From NCBI GenBank assembly GCA_024278595.1, contig JAJRSW010000100.1, forward strand, positions 1-34,153: 34,153 nucleotides of DNA, in the 5' to 3' direction. Below the pieces are notes generated by a model, which saw only the letters and a program-made list of their open reading frames with translations, had not been told where the DNA came from and made no database searches. Shown here piece after piece: positions 24,519 to 32,549 of the stretch. The stretch is from Fidelibacterota bacterium (lineage in GTDB: Bacteria; Fidelibacterota; UBA8477; JABMPR01). Each line of letters opens with the position of its first letter. Position 1 is the first letter of the stretch. Both the position numbers and the translations under genes were made by a program.

Positions 24519-25172
24519 TTACCTCATATTCTTCTTTCCACGTCGTAGCAAGTTTACCAATATCTTTAGCTTGAATGAATCAAAGACGGCTGAGTATTTC
24601 TCGATCTTCATAAAGTCCATTTCAAGAAAAGCTTCCCACTCAATCCTGAGATTTTGAGTGATATAATCCCTCATTTCACCTTGGTTTTGAATTGAATTTC
24701 CATGCCCCAACTTGATCTTGTCTACTAATGCCTTTTCAGCATCTGCCATCAAGTACGATCGTTCTTTATCAATCTTAATACGCTCTATCCCTAAATAAAA
24801 GGCCTTGGCTGGCACGCTATGATAGGTAAATAGACCCAGTGGGGTTTCAAAACTCCTTGATGATCCAAGACAAGTAGAAGTTATCGCCGTAACGCGCTCA
24901 GGGATCAAGCCATGGATCTGAAGGGCATATTCCAGTGATACATAGGATGGTCCATATATGAGATTACTTAATATTTCACGAGAGGCTGGCTTACTTCCGT
25001 ACCCTTCACCAAATACATATAGTCCCTTCTTAACTCTCCGTACAACGCCTTGCTTCAGCAAAGTTGTTACTCGATCTCGCGGCTTTGCGTAATCACGCAA
25101 CGTATGCATCAACATCTGGTAATCAAACTCAGGTGTTTGGATTGAAATCCATATGGGTTGGTTCATAATCAT
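24519..25172 (-). CDS. AbiEi-type antitoxin / transcriptional repressor
   Basis: A 217-residue protein of the AbiEi antitoxin group. An N-terminal winged helix (about residues 10-55, with LLKQGVVRRVKKGLYVFGEG) is followed by the AbiEi domain: SREILSNLIYGPSYVSLEYALQIHGLIPE and the ADAEKALVDKI helix. Relatives bind inverted repeats ahead of the operon and repress it while neutralising the AbiEii toxin by a type IV mechanism. Its stop overlaps the ribosome site of the toxin gene (stop at 24519-24521, toxin ATG 24512), which fits coupled translation. The start is ATG 25172 or 25166. Confidence 0.87.
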   Translation of the reverse strand: MIMNQPIWISIQTPEFDYQMLMHTLRDYAKPRDRVTTLLKQGVVRRVKKGLYVFGEGYGSKPASREILSNLIYGPSYVSLEYALQIHGLIPERVTAITSTCLGSSRSFETPLGLFTYHSVPAKAFYLGIERIKIDKERSYLMADAEKALVDKIKLGHGNSIQNQGEMRDYITQNLRIEWEAFLEMDFMKIEKYSAVFDSFKLKILVNLLRRGKKNMR

Positions 25173-25382
25173 TCTCTATTCACGACCGGTTTTTACACCC
25201 CTCCTTTCCGCATCAATATACATATAAATAGCTAGTATGTCCAGTTTTCATGGATATACTATAGTGATATCTATATTTTTTAGCTAGCTACAACAATTGA
25301 CAAACTCGGCCTCCTACCCGTATACCCGTAGTAGTCATAATATCACAATAATTATGTCGTTAAGTGATGGGCAACAACATGG

Positions 25383-25405
25383 GTGGCCGGCACTTTGGTG
25401 GCCGG
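25383..25405. repeat. GTGGCC-type direct repeat, right copy
   Basis: GTGGCCGGCACTTTGGTGGC plus CGG; counterpart of 23604-23626. From memory, GTGGCC arrays of this kind resemble the terminal repeats of IS21-family insertion sequences, so the two may be relics of such ends. Confidence 0.65.
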
Positions 25406-25440
25406 TCAAATATGACCTAACTTTTACCTAATGTGGAGTA

Positions 25441-25478
25441 GGCCTGTCGCCATCATAAATAACCTGATGGCGCAGGCC
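25441..25478 (-). terminator. Hairpin downstream of the AGCS symporter gene
   Basis: GGCCTG-T-CGCCATCA pairs with TGATGGCGCAGGCC (14 bp with one bulged T, 9-base loop). It lies 61 bases after the symporter stop. No T run follows on the minus strand, so termination is probable but not certain. Confidence 0.5.
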
Positions 25479-25538
25479 AATCACGGAAATCTTTAATACC
25501 ACTGCTCTCCAAACGCCCATTGCCGGGTAAACAGTAGC

Positions 25539-26900
25539 TTACCCTTCCAGTGATCCAAAATAACGTCTGGCTTCCTTCATAACACGGGGAGCCAGTAGCA
25601 GCGTGGCTGTCATGGTGGGAATTGCCATGAGAGCATACATTCCATCAATGAAATTGATGGCAATATCGAGGGAGATCAGAGAAGCAATGATCAGGGTGAA
25701 CACATAGAAAATACGATAGTATTTTTTATAACGACTGCCAAAGAGATAGGATGTACACTTACTCCCATAATACGAATATCCGATCATGGTCGACATACTG
25801 AATATGATCACGCAGATCATGAGAACATAGCGACCTATTTCACCTAATTCATGGGAAAAGGCCTGTGTGGTAAGCGTCACACCATTGCTTTCACTAGCTT
25901 GCCACATACCGGAAAAGAGGATCGCAAAAGCAGTTACACTGCAAACAATGATAGTATCAATAAACGGACCGATCATGGCCACCAGACCTTCACGTACCGG
26001 CTCCTTGGTCTTGGCTGCGCCATGGGCCATGGCTTCCGTACCGATCCCAGCTTCATTGGAAAAAGCGGCACGACGGATCCCGGTTATGATAACCGCACCT
26101 AAGGCACCGCCCATAACAGCATCACCGGTAAAGGCATCTCTAAGAATGAACATAAACATCTCGGGGATCTCAGTAAAATGATTGGCCAGTATTGTCAGAC
26201 CTGCCAACATATACAGACTAACCATTACCGGCACCATCCGGGAGGCTACCAGGCCAATGCGCTTGATCCCACCGAAGATCACACTGGCGACCACCAAGGC
26301 GATAAGAAACCCTACCAGCAGATTGCCAATAACAGCGTCACCGGCGAATAGGCCCTGCTGTTTAAACACTTCATCCCGGATGATCTGGGTTAATTGATTG
26401 GATTGAAAAGGGGCCAGACATCCAAAAAGACCAGCCAGACTGAACCAGATCGCCAGTGGTTTGAATTTTTTTCCCAGACCGGATTCAATAAAATACATGG
26501 GACCACCCATGACCCGTCCTTCGTCATCTTTCCCACGATAAAGGATACTAAGGGTACAAGTGAAAAACTTGGTGGACATCCCCAGGATGGCACTGAGCCA
26601 CATCCAGAAGATTGCACCAGGTCCACCGGTGTGGATGGCGATGGCCACTCCGCTGATATTCCCCATCCCCACCGTACTGGCCAGGGCACTTGACAGCGCC
26701 TGGAAGTGGGAGATGTCACCCGGGTCATCTTCTGAGTCATATTTGCCAATGAGGATCAAAAAAGCGTGCCGGAAAAACCGGAAGGGGGTAAAACGACTGT
26801 AAAAGGTAAAGAAGAGTCCGCCGCCGAGTAATAGTACTAAAAGTGGGGTCCCCCACATGAAATTTGAAAAATTCGAAAACAACAAATCAATGGTCGGCAT
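25539..26900 (-). CDS. Sodium:alanine (amino acid) symporter, AGCS family
   Basis: A 453-residue inner-membrane carrier of the alanine-or-glycine:cation symporter family, importing small neutral amino acids with Na+ (or H+). About ten or more membrane helices are visible. The family block GMGNISGVAIAIHTGGPGA (about residues 78-96), the GMSTKFFTCTLSILYR segment and the AAFSNEAGIGTEAMAHGAAK signature (about 281-300) are all present. The start is ATG 26900, fixed by AAGGAG six bases upstream. If the pyrophosphatase at 1608 pumps Na+, both proteins would share a sodium cycle; this is inference. The gene is monocistronic. Confidence 0.92.
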   Translation of the reverse strand: MPTIDLLFSNFSNFMWGTPLLVLLLGGGLFFTFYSRFTPFRFFRHAFLILIGKYDSEDDPGDISHFQALSSALASTVGMGNISGVAIAIHTGGPGAIFWMWLSAILGMSTKFFTCTLSILYRGKDDEGRVMGGPMYFIESGLGKKFKPLAIWFSLAGLFGCLAPFQSNQLTQIIRDEVFKQQGLFAGDAVIGNLLVGFLIALVVASVIFGGIKRIGLVASRMVPVMVSLYMLAGLTILANHFTEIPEMFMFILRDAFTGDAVMGGALGAVIITGIRRAAFSNEAGIGTEAMAHGAAKTKEPVREGLVAMIGPFIDTIIVCSVTAFAILFSGMWQASESNGVTLTTQAFSHELGEIGRYVLMICVIIFSMSTMIGYSYYGSKCTSYLFGSRYKKYYRIFYVFTLIIASLISLDIAINFIDGMYALMAIPTMTATLLLAPRVMKEARRYFGSLEG

Positions 26901-27139
26901 GAATTCTCCTTAAAGGCGCTCTCTGTCTACTTTTTTTAACCCAAAATATTACCTGGGAATATCAGTATATGCTACCCCGGTACTTGGAAGGATCCAATTT
27001 ACGGGAGAGTTGGTGTCTCACAAGCTCCTTGATGGTGAATATTCAAAATCTGGCGTGGGCTGCCCCCCCATTGAATTGTCCATGGGTTTTTGGTAATCAT
27101 CCGAGAGCACTTGTCCCTGGAGAAAGGAACCAGCAAAGC

Positions 27140-27583
27140 CTATAACAATGGGCTGAAGACCCTTCTGGGTTTGATCTTGGTCAACTCAGGGGAACTGGTG
27201 GGACCGGGGCAATCATTGGAATTGTCAGCAGTATTAGGACGGCTCTTATTTGTGACGGGCACAGGCTCTTTCCGCCGGTCATCAATAAAATGAAAGATAG
27301 TCAGAATAGGATGTCTGAGAGCCATCCGAGGACCAGAGAAACGCATGATCCGCTTTACCTCGTCCTTCATATTGGGTTTGTAGCAGTGGAGCGGACATTT
27401 CTTACAAGAGGTTTTGCCTTCCTGATAGGGGCAGTAGTGGAGGCGATCCAGCGCATAGTTTTGTATCTCAGAACACTCCGGGCAGTCAGCAACATTCAGC
27501 TGGTGATGATGCTTACAATAGATACCCACCATAACTTTGATGGTTGCAGCCTCACGCTGCATTCTGTTGGCAAGTATTGACAT
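27140..27583 (-). CDS. ygbA: YgbA-family protein ('nitrous oxide-stimulated promoter' family)
   Basis: Small Cys/His-rich cytoplasmic protein. The conserved core has IYCKHHHQ, a CPECSE pair, RLHYCPYQEGKTSCKKCPLHCYKPNM and MRFSGPRMALRHPILTIFH, matching E. coli YgbA; relatives are linked to nitrosative stress and NsrR-type control. Metal binding by the cysteines is likely but unproven. The core ends near residue 108 from this start, followed by an unconserved Pro/Ser/Asn-rich tail of ~40 residues. ATG 27583 lies behind AAGGATGG; ATG 27595 is an alternative. No NsrR or nitric-oxide gene is adjacent. Confidence 0.83.
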   Translation of the reverse strand: MSILANRMQREAATIKVMVGIYCKHHHQLNVADCPECSEIQNYALDRLHYCPYQEGKTSCKKCPLHCYKPNMKDEVKRIMRFSGPRMALRHPILTIFHFIDDRRKEPVPVTNKSRPNTADNSNDCPGPTSSPELTKIKPRRVFSPLL

Positions 27584-27595
27584 TCCATCCTTCAT

Positions 27596-27802
27596 CTCAG
27601 TGATAATAAAGGATAAATATAGTCCCCAATCAACTGTTTTCTACCTTGCCCTTAAGGATCCGTTAATAAACGGGGCTTTTATACTATTTTCAGTTCCAAA
27701 TGCGCTGAGGAGCTTCAAGATATTTTTCTTTTTTACAAGCATCAAATGTTTTGCATAGCCACTCGTGCCGAGTTCATCGAAGTATAGCTATGCTAAATAT
27801 TT
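27596..27802. other. Gene-free spacer with a partial R3 block
   Basis: No gene seen. GAGTTCATCGAAGT at 27770-27783 matches the first block of the intact R3 copy (17860-17883, other strand) and sits just before R1 copy B. Confidence 0.5.
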
Positions 27803-27974
27803 TAGCCTGCATTATTCATGAATTATTGCCCCAAAGCCACTAAGCTTATTAAAGTTATGAACAAGGTAATTTTAAACAGAATTATTTGCATCGGTGAGTG
27901 ATAATTTTTGATAAGCATATATTTTTTAAAACTTGGTATCTTCGTGACTTAGTGGCTATGAATTATTCAGGTTA
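27803..27974 (-). repeat. R1 dispersed element, copy B (about 172 bp)
   Basis: The reverse complement of 5411-5588, lacking about seven bases in one sub-terminal region and otherwise close to identical, including the long central block around CAGAATTATTTGCATC and TTTTTGATAAGCATATAT. It starts GCCTGCATTATTCATGAATT and ends GAATTATTCAGGTTAG. R3-type sequence lies on both sides. Confidence 0.85.
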
Positions 27975-27975
27975 G

Positions 27976-28034
27976 GTGCAGTAAAAATGGAAAATATGAA
28001 TAATATACTGCGCATCTGGAGCTGAATATGGTAT
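27976..28034 (+). repeat. R3 dispersed element, right part
   Basis: Blocks GCAGTAAAAATGGAAAATAT and GAGCTGAATATGGTATT with the same spacing as in the intact copy at 17802-17860 (59 bp in both). The first R3 block is separated from it by R1 copy B. Confidence 0.75.
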
Positions 28035-28035
28035 T

Positions 28036-28272
28036 CTTTATGTGCTGGAAGTCAACCCAGGCGCCAGCAGAACGGTTCCCTTTATCAGCAAGGTCACTGA
28101 TATACCTCTGGCAAAATATGCGGCTCAACTGACCACTGGGACCAAGCTGGCAGGGCTTGATCTCAACCGGTAAAAACAGGCGCTGATCGCTGCCAAAGCT
28201 GCCATCAGGGGCATCCGACGTCTCAGTTCGGGTGATTTACCGGTCACCAGCCTGCCGGATATTTTTAACTGA
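28036..28272 (+). pseudogene. carB: carB relic (carbamoyl-phosphate synthase large subunit, 3' fragments)
   Basis: In one frame, [20 protein letters not shown] and [20 protein letters not shown] match the end of the second ATP-grasp domain of CarB (family consensus YVLEVNPRASRTVPFVSK). A TAA at 28171 follows, and the same frame continues with AAKAAIRGIRRLSSGDLPV and TSLPDIF, matching the extreme C terminus of CarB. The intervening allosteric domain is missing, and there is no upstream part or start. It is a decayed, internally deleted copy fused to repeat DNA on its 5' side. An intact carB is expected elsewhere in the genome. Confidence 0.78.
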
Positions 28273-28564
28273 TCTCACCCTCGACATCAGATCTTGGTTT
28301 GCCAGATTATAAAATCTCCACGAATGAATTCATGGGCTACCAAAGGATGATTTGAAGCTTCAGTGATCCGGTTATGGGGGTGCTGTCCCCCTTAAGGAAT
28401 TCATGTACTGTACCTGCTTGCGAGATTGCCGTCCCCATCCGTTTCCACTCACGCCCCAAATCATTATTAACACTTAACTATTGCTCAATAATTTTTAAAT
28501 TCAGCAGACTAAACTGAACCAAAATAATTGCTCTATAACTGCCCGTCGGCATGCTGGAGGCTCC
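28273..28564. other. Spacer before the hydrolase gene
   Basis: No gene recognised on either strand. It follows the carB relic and could contain more decayed coding sequence, but no protein match was visible to me. Confidence 0.4.
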
Positions 28565-29407
28565 ATGGCTAATGCAACTGTTCCAGATGAAACCACTTTT
28601 TTTACACCTGATAACTTCACCCTTTTCGAAAGGACCTGGCTGTGTGAAGATGCCAGAGGAGTGATTCTCCTCACCCACGGTGTGGCCGAACATTCCGGCC
28701 GCTATGACCATGTGGCCCAATCACTGGTTAAAGGTGGCTATACGGTGGTCGCTTTTGATCTGCGCGGCCATGGACGGTCTTCCGGCAAACGTAATTATAT
28801 CGATTCATTTCAGGACCATTTGAATGATCTGGGCAGTGTCATTATTCGAGCTAAAGCTAATTTTCAGAAATTACCTCTTTTTCTATTTGGCCACAGTATG
28901 GGTGGTGGAATTGTTACCCAGTTCGCAATTGAACGACATCCTGATGTCAAGGGACTCCTGCTGAGTGGTCCATCAGTAAAGGTCAGTGATGATATCTCGC
29001 CACTGCTGCAAAAGCTTTCCGGTATCCTCAGTGTGCTGGTCCCAAAATTACCGGCTATAAAACTGGATAGCTCAGACATATCCAAAGACCCCCGGGTGGT
29101 GGAAGCATATGATAATGATCCGCTAAATTACCGGGGCGGCATACTGGCCCGTACAGGAGCTGAGATCCTCAAATCCACTAAAAAGATCAGCGCTCAGGCT
29201 TCAGAGATCACCCTGCCTATCTTGATCATGCACGGTACTTCGGACAAGTTGGCGGATGTGAGCGGGAGCGAAATGCTCTATGAAAAAGTCTCATCTGAGG
29301 ATAAGACCCTGAAGCTATACGAAGGTCTTTACCATGAGATCCTCAACGAACCTGAGCAGGACCAGGTCAAGGCTGATATGCTGGCCTGGCTGGATGCGCA
29401 TATTTGA
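28565..29407 (+). CDS. Alpha/beta hydrolase, monoacylglycerol lipase/lysophospholipase type
   Basis: A 280-residue serine hydrolase. The catalytic triad is Ser111 in FGHSMGGG, Asp227 in GTSDKLAD and His257 in LYHEIL; the oxyanion region HGVAEHSGRY and the FDLRGHGRSSG motif are those of monoacylglycerol lipases and lysophospholipase PldB relatives. It would release free fatty acid and glycerol (or a lyso head group). There is no signal peptide, so it is probably cytoplasmic or peripheral. The start is ATG 28565 behind GGAGG. The next gene on the same strand is glycerol kinase, 129 bases on, which fits use of the released glycerol. Confidence 0.88.
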   Translation: MANATVPDETTFFTPDNFTLFERTWLCEDARGVILLTHGVAEHSGRYDHVAQSLVKGGYTVVAFDLRGHGRSSGKRNYIDSFQDHLNDLGSVIIRAKANFQKLPLFLFGHSMGGGIVTQFAIERHPDVKGLLLSGPSVKVSDDISPLLQKLSGILSVLVPKLPAIKLDSSDISKDPRVVEAYDNDPLNYRGGILARTGAEILKSTKKISAQASEITLPILIMHGTSDKLADVSGSEMLYEKVSSEDKTLKLYEGLYHEILNEPEQDQVKADMLAWLDAHI

Positions 29408-29536
29408 GTTTGTGAGTTAAGCAGAATATCGAAAGTTACAGTAGTATCGTTTTTTCTATCATATTCATACGCTTCAATCAAAATTTACATTCTGTGTTCA
29501 TCCGCGTTAATCTGCGGCAAAAAACAGGAATCTGAA
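29408..29536. other. Spacer with a periodic 'TCTGTG/TCTGCGG' phrase
   Basis: 29489-29520 reads TTCTGTGTTCATCCGCGTTA followed by ATCTGCGGC, a 12-base periodic phrase of the same kind as the CTTCGTG/CTTAGTG phrases elsewhere in the window, and it ends just upstream of the glpK start. Confidence 0.4.
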
Positions 29537-30985
29537 ATGGCTATTCTTTCCATAGATCAGGGGACTACCGGGACCACGGTAATTCTGGTGGATCATCAGG
29601 GTGAAATTCTAGCCAAAGCTTACCGTGAGTTTAGACAGATCTACCCTCAACCAAGCTGGGTGGAGCACGAACCTGAAGAGATCTGGAGCACGGTCACTGA
29701 ATGTATTCAGGAGCTTCGATCCTCCTGCCAGGGACCCATTGAGGCAGTCGGAATAACCAATCAGCGTGAGACCACGGTCATCTGGGATGCCGATACGGGG
29801 AAACCGATCTACAATGCCATCGTCTGGCAGTGTCGACGAACCACCCCGGTCTGTAGATCTCTCGAGCCAAAGCGAGACTGGATCAAGCAAAAGACCGGAC
29901 TACCACTGGATGCCTATTTTAGTGGCACCAAAGCTCAGTGGCTTTTGGAAAATGCTGAACATGGACCAGATCAAGAGCTGAAGTTTGGAACCATTGATAC
30001 CTGGCTGATCTGGAAACTCACCAATGGTAGTGTACATGCCACAGATTTTACCAATGCCTCACGCACCATGTTGTTTAATATTCATGAAAAAAGCTGGGAT
30101 ATGGAGCTGTGTAAATTGATGTCCATTCCGGTTAACATGCTACCTCAAGTAAAGGAATCCGCCGCAGATTTCGGGGAGATCACAGCCATTCCTGAGCTCC
30201 TGGGTGTACCTATCAGAGGTGTCGCCGGTGATCAGCAGGCTTCACTCTTTGGTCAGCAGTGCTTTCAACCCGGGCAGATCAAAAACACCTACGGCACCGG
30301 CTGTTTTATCATGATGAACACCGGATCTGATCCGATCAATTCTGAACACGGACTGATCACCACCATGGCGGCCGATCCTGATGGCAAACCCTGTTATGCC
30401 CTGGAAGGTTCAGTATTTATTGCCGGAGCCGCCATCCAATGGCTAAGAGATGAATTAGGAATGATCAATTCGGCCACTGAAAGTGAAACTGCCGCTCAGG
30501 AAGTGCCTGACAATGGAGGAGTCTATCTGGTACCTGCTTTTGTGGGTCTGGGAGCACCCTACTGGGATATGGATGCCCGGGGACTCATTACCGGACTCAC
30601 CCGAGGTTCGAATAAAAACCATATTATCCGGGCCAGTTTGGAGTCCATGGCCTATCAAACCTACGATGTGATCCGTACCATGGAGACTGATACGGGTACC
30701 CAGATCAAGGCTATGGCTGTTGATGGGGGAGCCACTTTGAATAATTTTCTCATCCAATTTCAGGCTGACATCTTGAATATCGAGATTAATCGGGCTCACC
30801 AGGTTGAGACCACCGCTTTAGGGGCTGCTTATCTGGCCGGACTCGCCCTTGGAAAATGGAGTCAACAGGATCTAAAGCAATTCGCAAAATCCGGGACGCG
30901 GTTCGAGCCCAAAATGTCAGAGCAATCCAGGGCTTCACTGCTGAAGGGATGGGCTGCGGCCATCAAACAGGTGCAGTGTTCATGA
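29537..30985 (+). CDS. glpK: Glycerol kinase
   Basis: FGGY-family kinase, ATP + glycerol to glycerol 3-phosphate, cytoplasmic, feeding glycolysis and phospholipid synthesis. At 482 residues it is slightly short but complete. The N-terminal phosphate loop SIDQGTTGTT, the WVEHEPEEIW helix, GITNQRETTVIWD, the substrate region AIVWQCRR, the GVAGDQQASLFGQ loop and the C-terminal AVDGGATLNNFLIQFQAD are all textbook. The start is ATG 29537 with CAGGAAT upstream. No glycerol facilitator (glpF) or glycerol-3-phosphate dehydrogenase (glpD) is adjacent. Confidence 0.96.
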   Translation: MAILSIDQGTTGTTVILVDHQGEILAKAYREFRQIYPQPSWVEHEPEEIWSTVTECIQELRSSCQGPIEAVGITNQRETTVIWDADTGKPIYNAIVWQCRRTTPVCRSLEPKRDWIKQKTGLPLDAYFSGTKAQWLLENAEHGPDQELKFGTIDTWLIWKLTNGSVHATDFTNASRTMLFNIHEKSWDMELCKLMSIPVNMLPQVKESAADFGEITAIPELLGVPIRGVAGDQQASLFGQQCFQPGQIKNTYGTGCFIMMNTGSDPINSEHGLITTMAADPDGKPCYALEGSVFIAGAAIQWLRDELGMINSATESETAAQEVPDNGGVYLVPAFVGLGAPYWDMDARGLITGLTRGSNKNHIIRASLESMAYQTYDVIRTMETDTGTQIKAMAVDGGATLNNFLIQFQADILNIEINRAHQVETTALGAAYLAGLALGKWSQQDLKQFAKSGTRFEPKMSEQSRASLLKGWAAAIKQVQCS

Positions 30986-31352
30986 ACTCACGATCAGGGC
31001 TGTTTAGTTTGGATTTTCCAGGCGATCCATTCGTATTTTTTTTGCTCCAGCACACTGGGGAGCGCTACTGGTTCTCAGCTCCTTTTATGTTAGCTTGTGG
31101 TTTTTGAAGGATTAGGCTTAAAAACCCCATAGCGATGGGCGGACCCGCTGGTTCATAGCGCCCCTGTTATTACTCCAGGAACTCAGCCTTAGTATCTGGC
31201 TGGGCACGAGGTTTGTCGGGATGCAGAGAAACGGGAAAAGATGCACAAGTTATGGCTAGTTTGGAAGTGAATATGGTATTAGTCTCTTTCTACGTTTATT
31301 ATTGATCTTTTGCAGGTGAGGATTTGAAAGCGGGTGCAGCAAATGATGCTGG
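30986..31352. other. Gene-free spacer between convergent glpK and the orphan gene
   Basis: No gene; an overlapping ORF to 31107 is a continuation of the glpK DNA in another frame. It holds a small minus-strand hairpin (31119-31139) and one short R3-type motif GTGAATATGGTATTAG (31268-31283). Confidence 0.5.
31119..31139 (-). terminator. Possible small terminator of the minus-strand orphan gene
   Basis: CCCAT, AGCG, ATGGG on the + strand; on the minus strand the 5-bp stem is followed by GTTTTT. It lies about 210 bases downstream of the gene, so the link is weak. Confidence 0.35.
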
Positions 31353-32264
31353 TCAGTTTAAAAGCTGAGGAACAGAATGTAGTTCATACTTGTTTTCTGG
31401 TGCGTCCTGCTCATATTTTTGAGCTTGAAATAGATCAACAAAATTGTTCACCGCTACTCGCTTCAGACTACTGGTAGCGATAAACCAACTGGGGAAGGCT
31501 GTTGGTGTCAACAGAGCCTCCTGCCACTCTACTTTAGGAACGATGGGTTGAATTTGAGGAAGATCCCCCTTGAGACCAGTCCTGCTAAAATCCAGATAAG
31601 CCTGTTGCTTTAAAAGGTGGTAATGACCGAAATAATCCGAGCAGGCATGGGTTAACACCTTGCTTCTCATATGTATCCCGGAACGAAAGATCGCCTTGTA
31701 GTAGATCTCATCGTAGGGCAGAATAACTTCGTATATTTGTCCGCACGCCTGGGGAAATTTAGCTACATCAATACCAAGAAACTGCAGACCATCACCAATA
31801 AAGGTTACTCCTGCGTAATTCTTATATAGTAGCGAGCGAATTCTAGCCAGTACATTTTTACCCAGGATGCTTACTGTAACCATATCCTGACCATAGCCAT
31901 TGTCTCTTTTTTGGATCAGATAGTTCTTCCAGTCATAGTTGAAGGAATATTGCAATTTTGATAAAACTTCTTCCTCGATCTGCTCCCGGAGTTTCTGGCT
32001 GGAAATGCCCGGTTTGACATATATGGTCGTTGTGTGAATTTCCGGGGGATACAAAAGAATCCAGATATCAGTACGGGCTGGCGACACCCCTGCATTCTCC
32101 AATAAGCTCAGGATCCTCCTGTTTATCGCCGCATCCCCAGGAGTTCTTCGGTGTATCATGGCACTACCATAAGTGCTCCGTGGTTTGATATAGAGGAACA
32201 GTTCTATTTTATCTTTTAGGTAAGTGAAGAATAATCGGGCACTTGTGTCTTTTGAATGAAGCAT
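31353..32264 (-). CDS. Unrecognised 303-residue protein, weak PilM-like feel
   Basis: No firm family. It is soluble, with no signal peptide or membrane helix. Residues about 45-165 follow the plan of a PilM/GspL-type actin-like module: an ENAGVSPARTDIWILLYPPE strand, a SSQKLREQIEEEVLSKLQYSF helix, then a strand-rich MVTVSILGKNVLARI and helix ending in GDGLQFLGID. The usual nucleotide-binding phosphate motifs are not visible. The C-terminal third (about 220-303) is unlike anything I recognise. The start is ATG 32264 with AAGGAG three bases ahead (tight spacing). No pilus or secretion gene is next to it, so the PilM idea is tentative. Confidence 0.5.
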   Translation of the reverse strand: MLHSKDTSARLFFTYLKDKIELFLYIKPRSTYGSAMIHRRTPGDAAINRRILSLLENAGVSPARTDIWILLYPPEIHTTTIYVKPGISSQKLREQIEEEVLSKLQYSFNYDWKNYLIQKRDNGYGQDMVTVSILGKNVLARIRSLLYKNYAGVTFIGDGLQFLGIDVAKFPQACGQIYEVILPYDEIYYKAIFRSGIHMRSKVLTHACSDYFGHYHLLKQQAYLDFSRTGLKGDLPQIQPIVPKVEWQEALLTPTAFPSWFIATSSLKRVAVNNFVDLFQAQKYEQDAPENKYELHSVPQLLN

Positions 32265-32549
32265 GGCTCCTTCCAGGTTTGAGTTGAGTCCGCATGGATC
32301 AATTCTCGGACTCGGAGAGTAATTTTTGGGTTACCCGAAAGTAATGATAAATGTGTGTAACACAACAACAATTTATGATATATTTAATATTATATTAAAA
32401 TAATAGTATTTATAAAGAATACGATTGTTGCTGGTAGTTATTTGGGGACTGGGTAGAGCCGGAATCTATGTCCCGTTCAATCCGGTTGATAAGCTGTTTT
32501 TTTCTGTATTTCTCATTGGAGAGTCTGGATCCATGGAATAATTTTCATC

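Larger units (their letters stand above)
25173..25538. other. Gene-free, AT-rich spacer upstream of the AbiE operon
   Basis: No gene seen. It should hold the promoter and operator of the minus-strand AbiE operon within about 25180-25320, a very AT-rich stretch with several short palindromes such as TAGCTAGCTA. 25383-25405 is the right GTGGCC repeat and 25441-25478 a strong hairpin behind the symporter gene. Confidence 0.6.

Noticed and set aside
25250..25310. Sigma-70-type promoter for the AbiE operon
   Set aside because: A TTGTCA-like box is present on the minus strand, but no convincing -10 box at 16-18 bases follows, and promoters in FCB-type bacteria have different boxes. I could not call it.
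27290..27580. 96-residue ORF on the plus strand opposite ygbA
   Set aside because: It is the antisense frame of a recognisable Cys/His-rich gene and has no family features.
30856..31107. 83-residue ORF overlapping the end of glpK
   Set aside because: Most of it is glpK sequence in another frame, with no ribosome site or conserved motif; the part beyond glpK is too short to judge.
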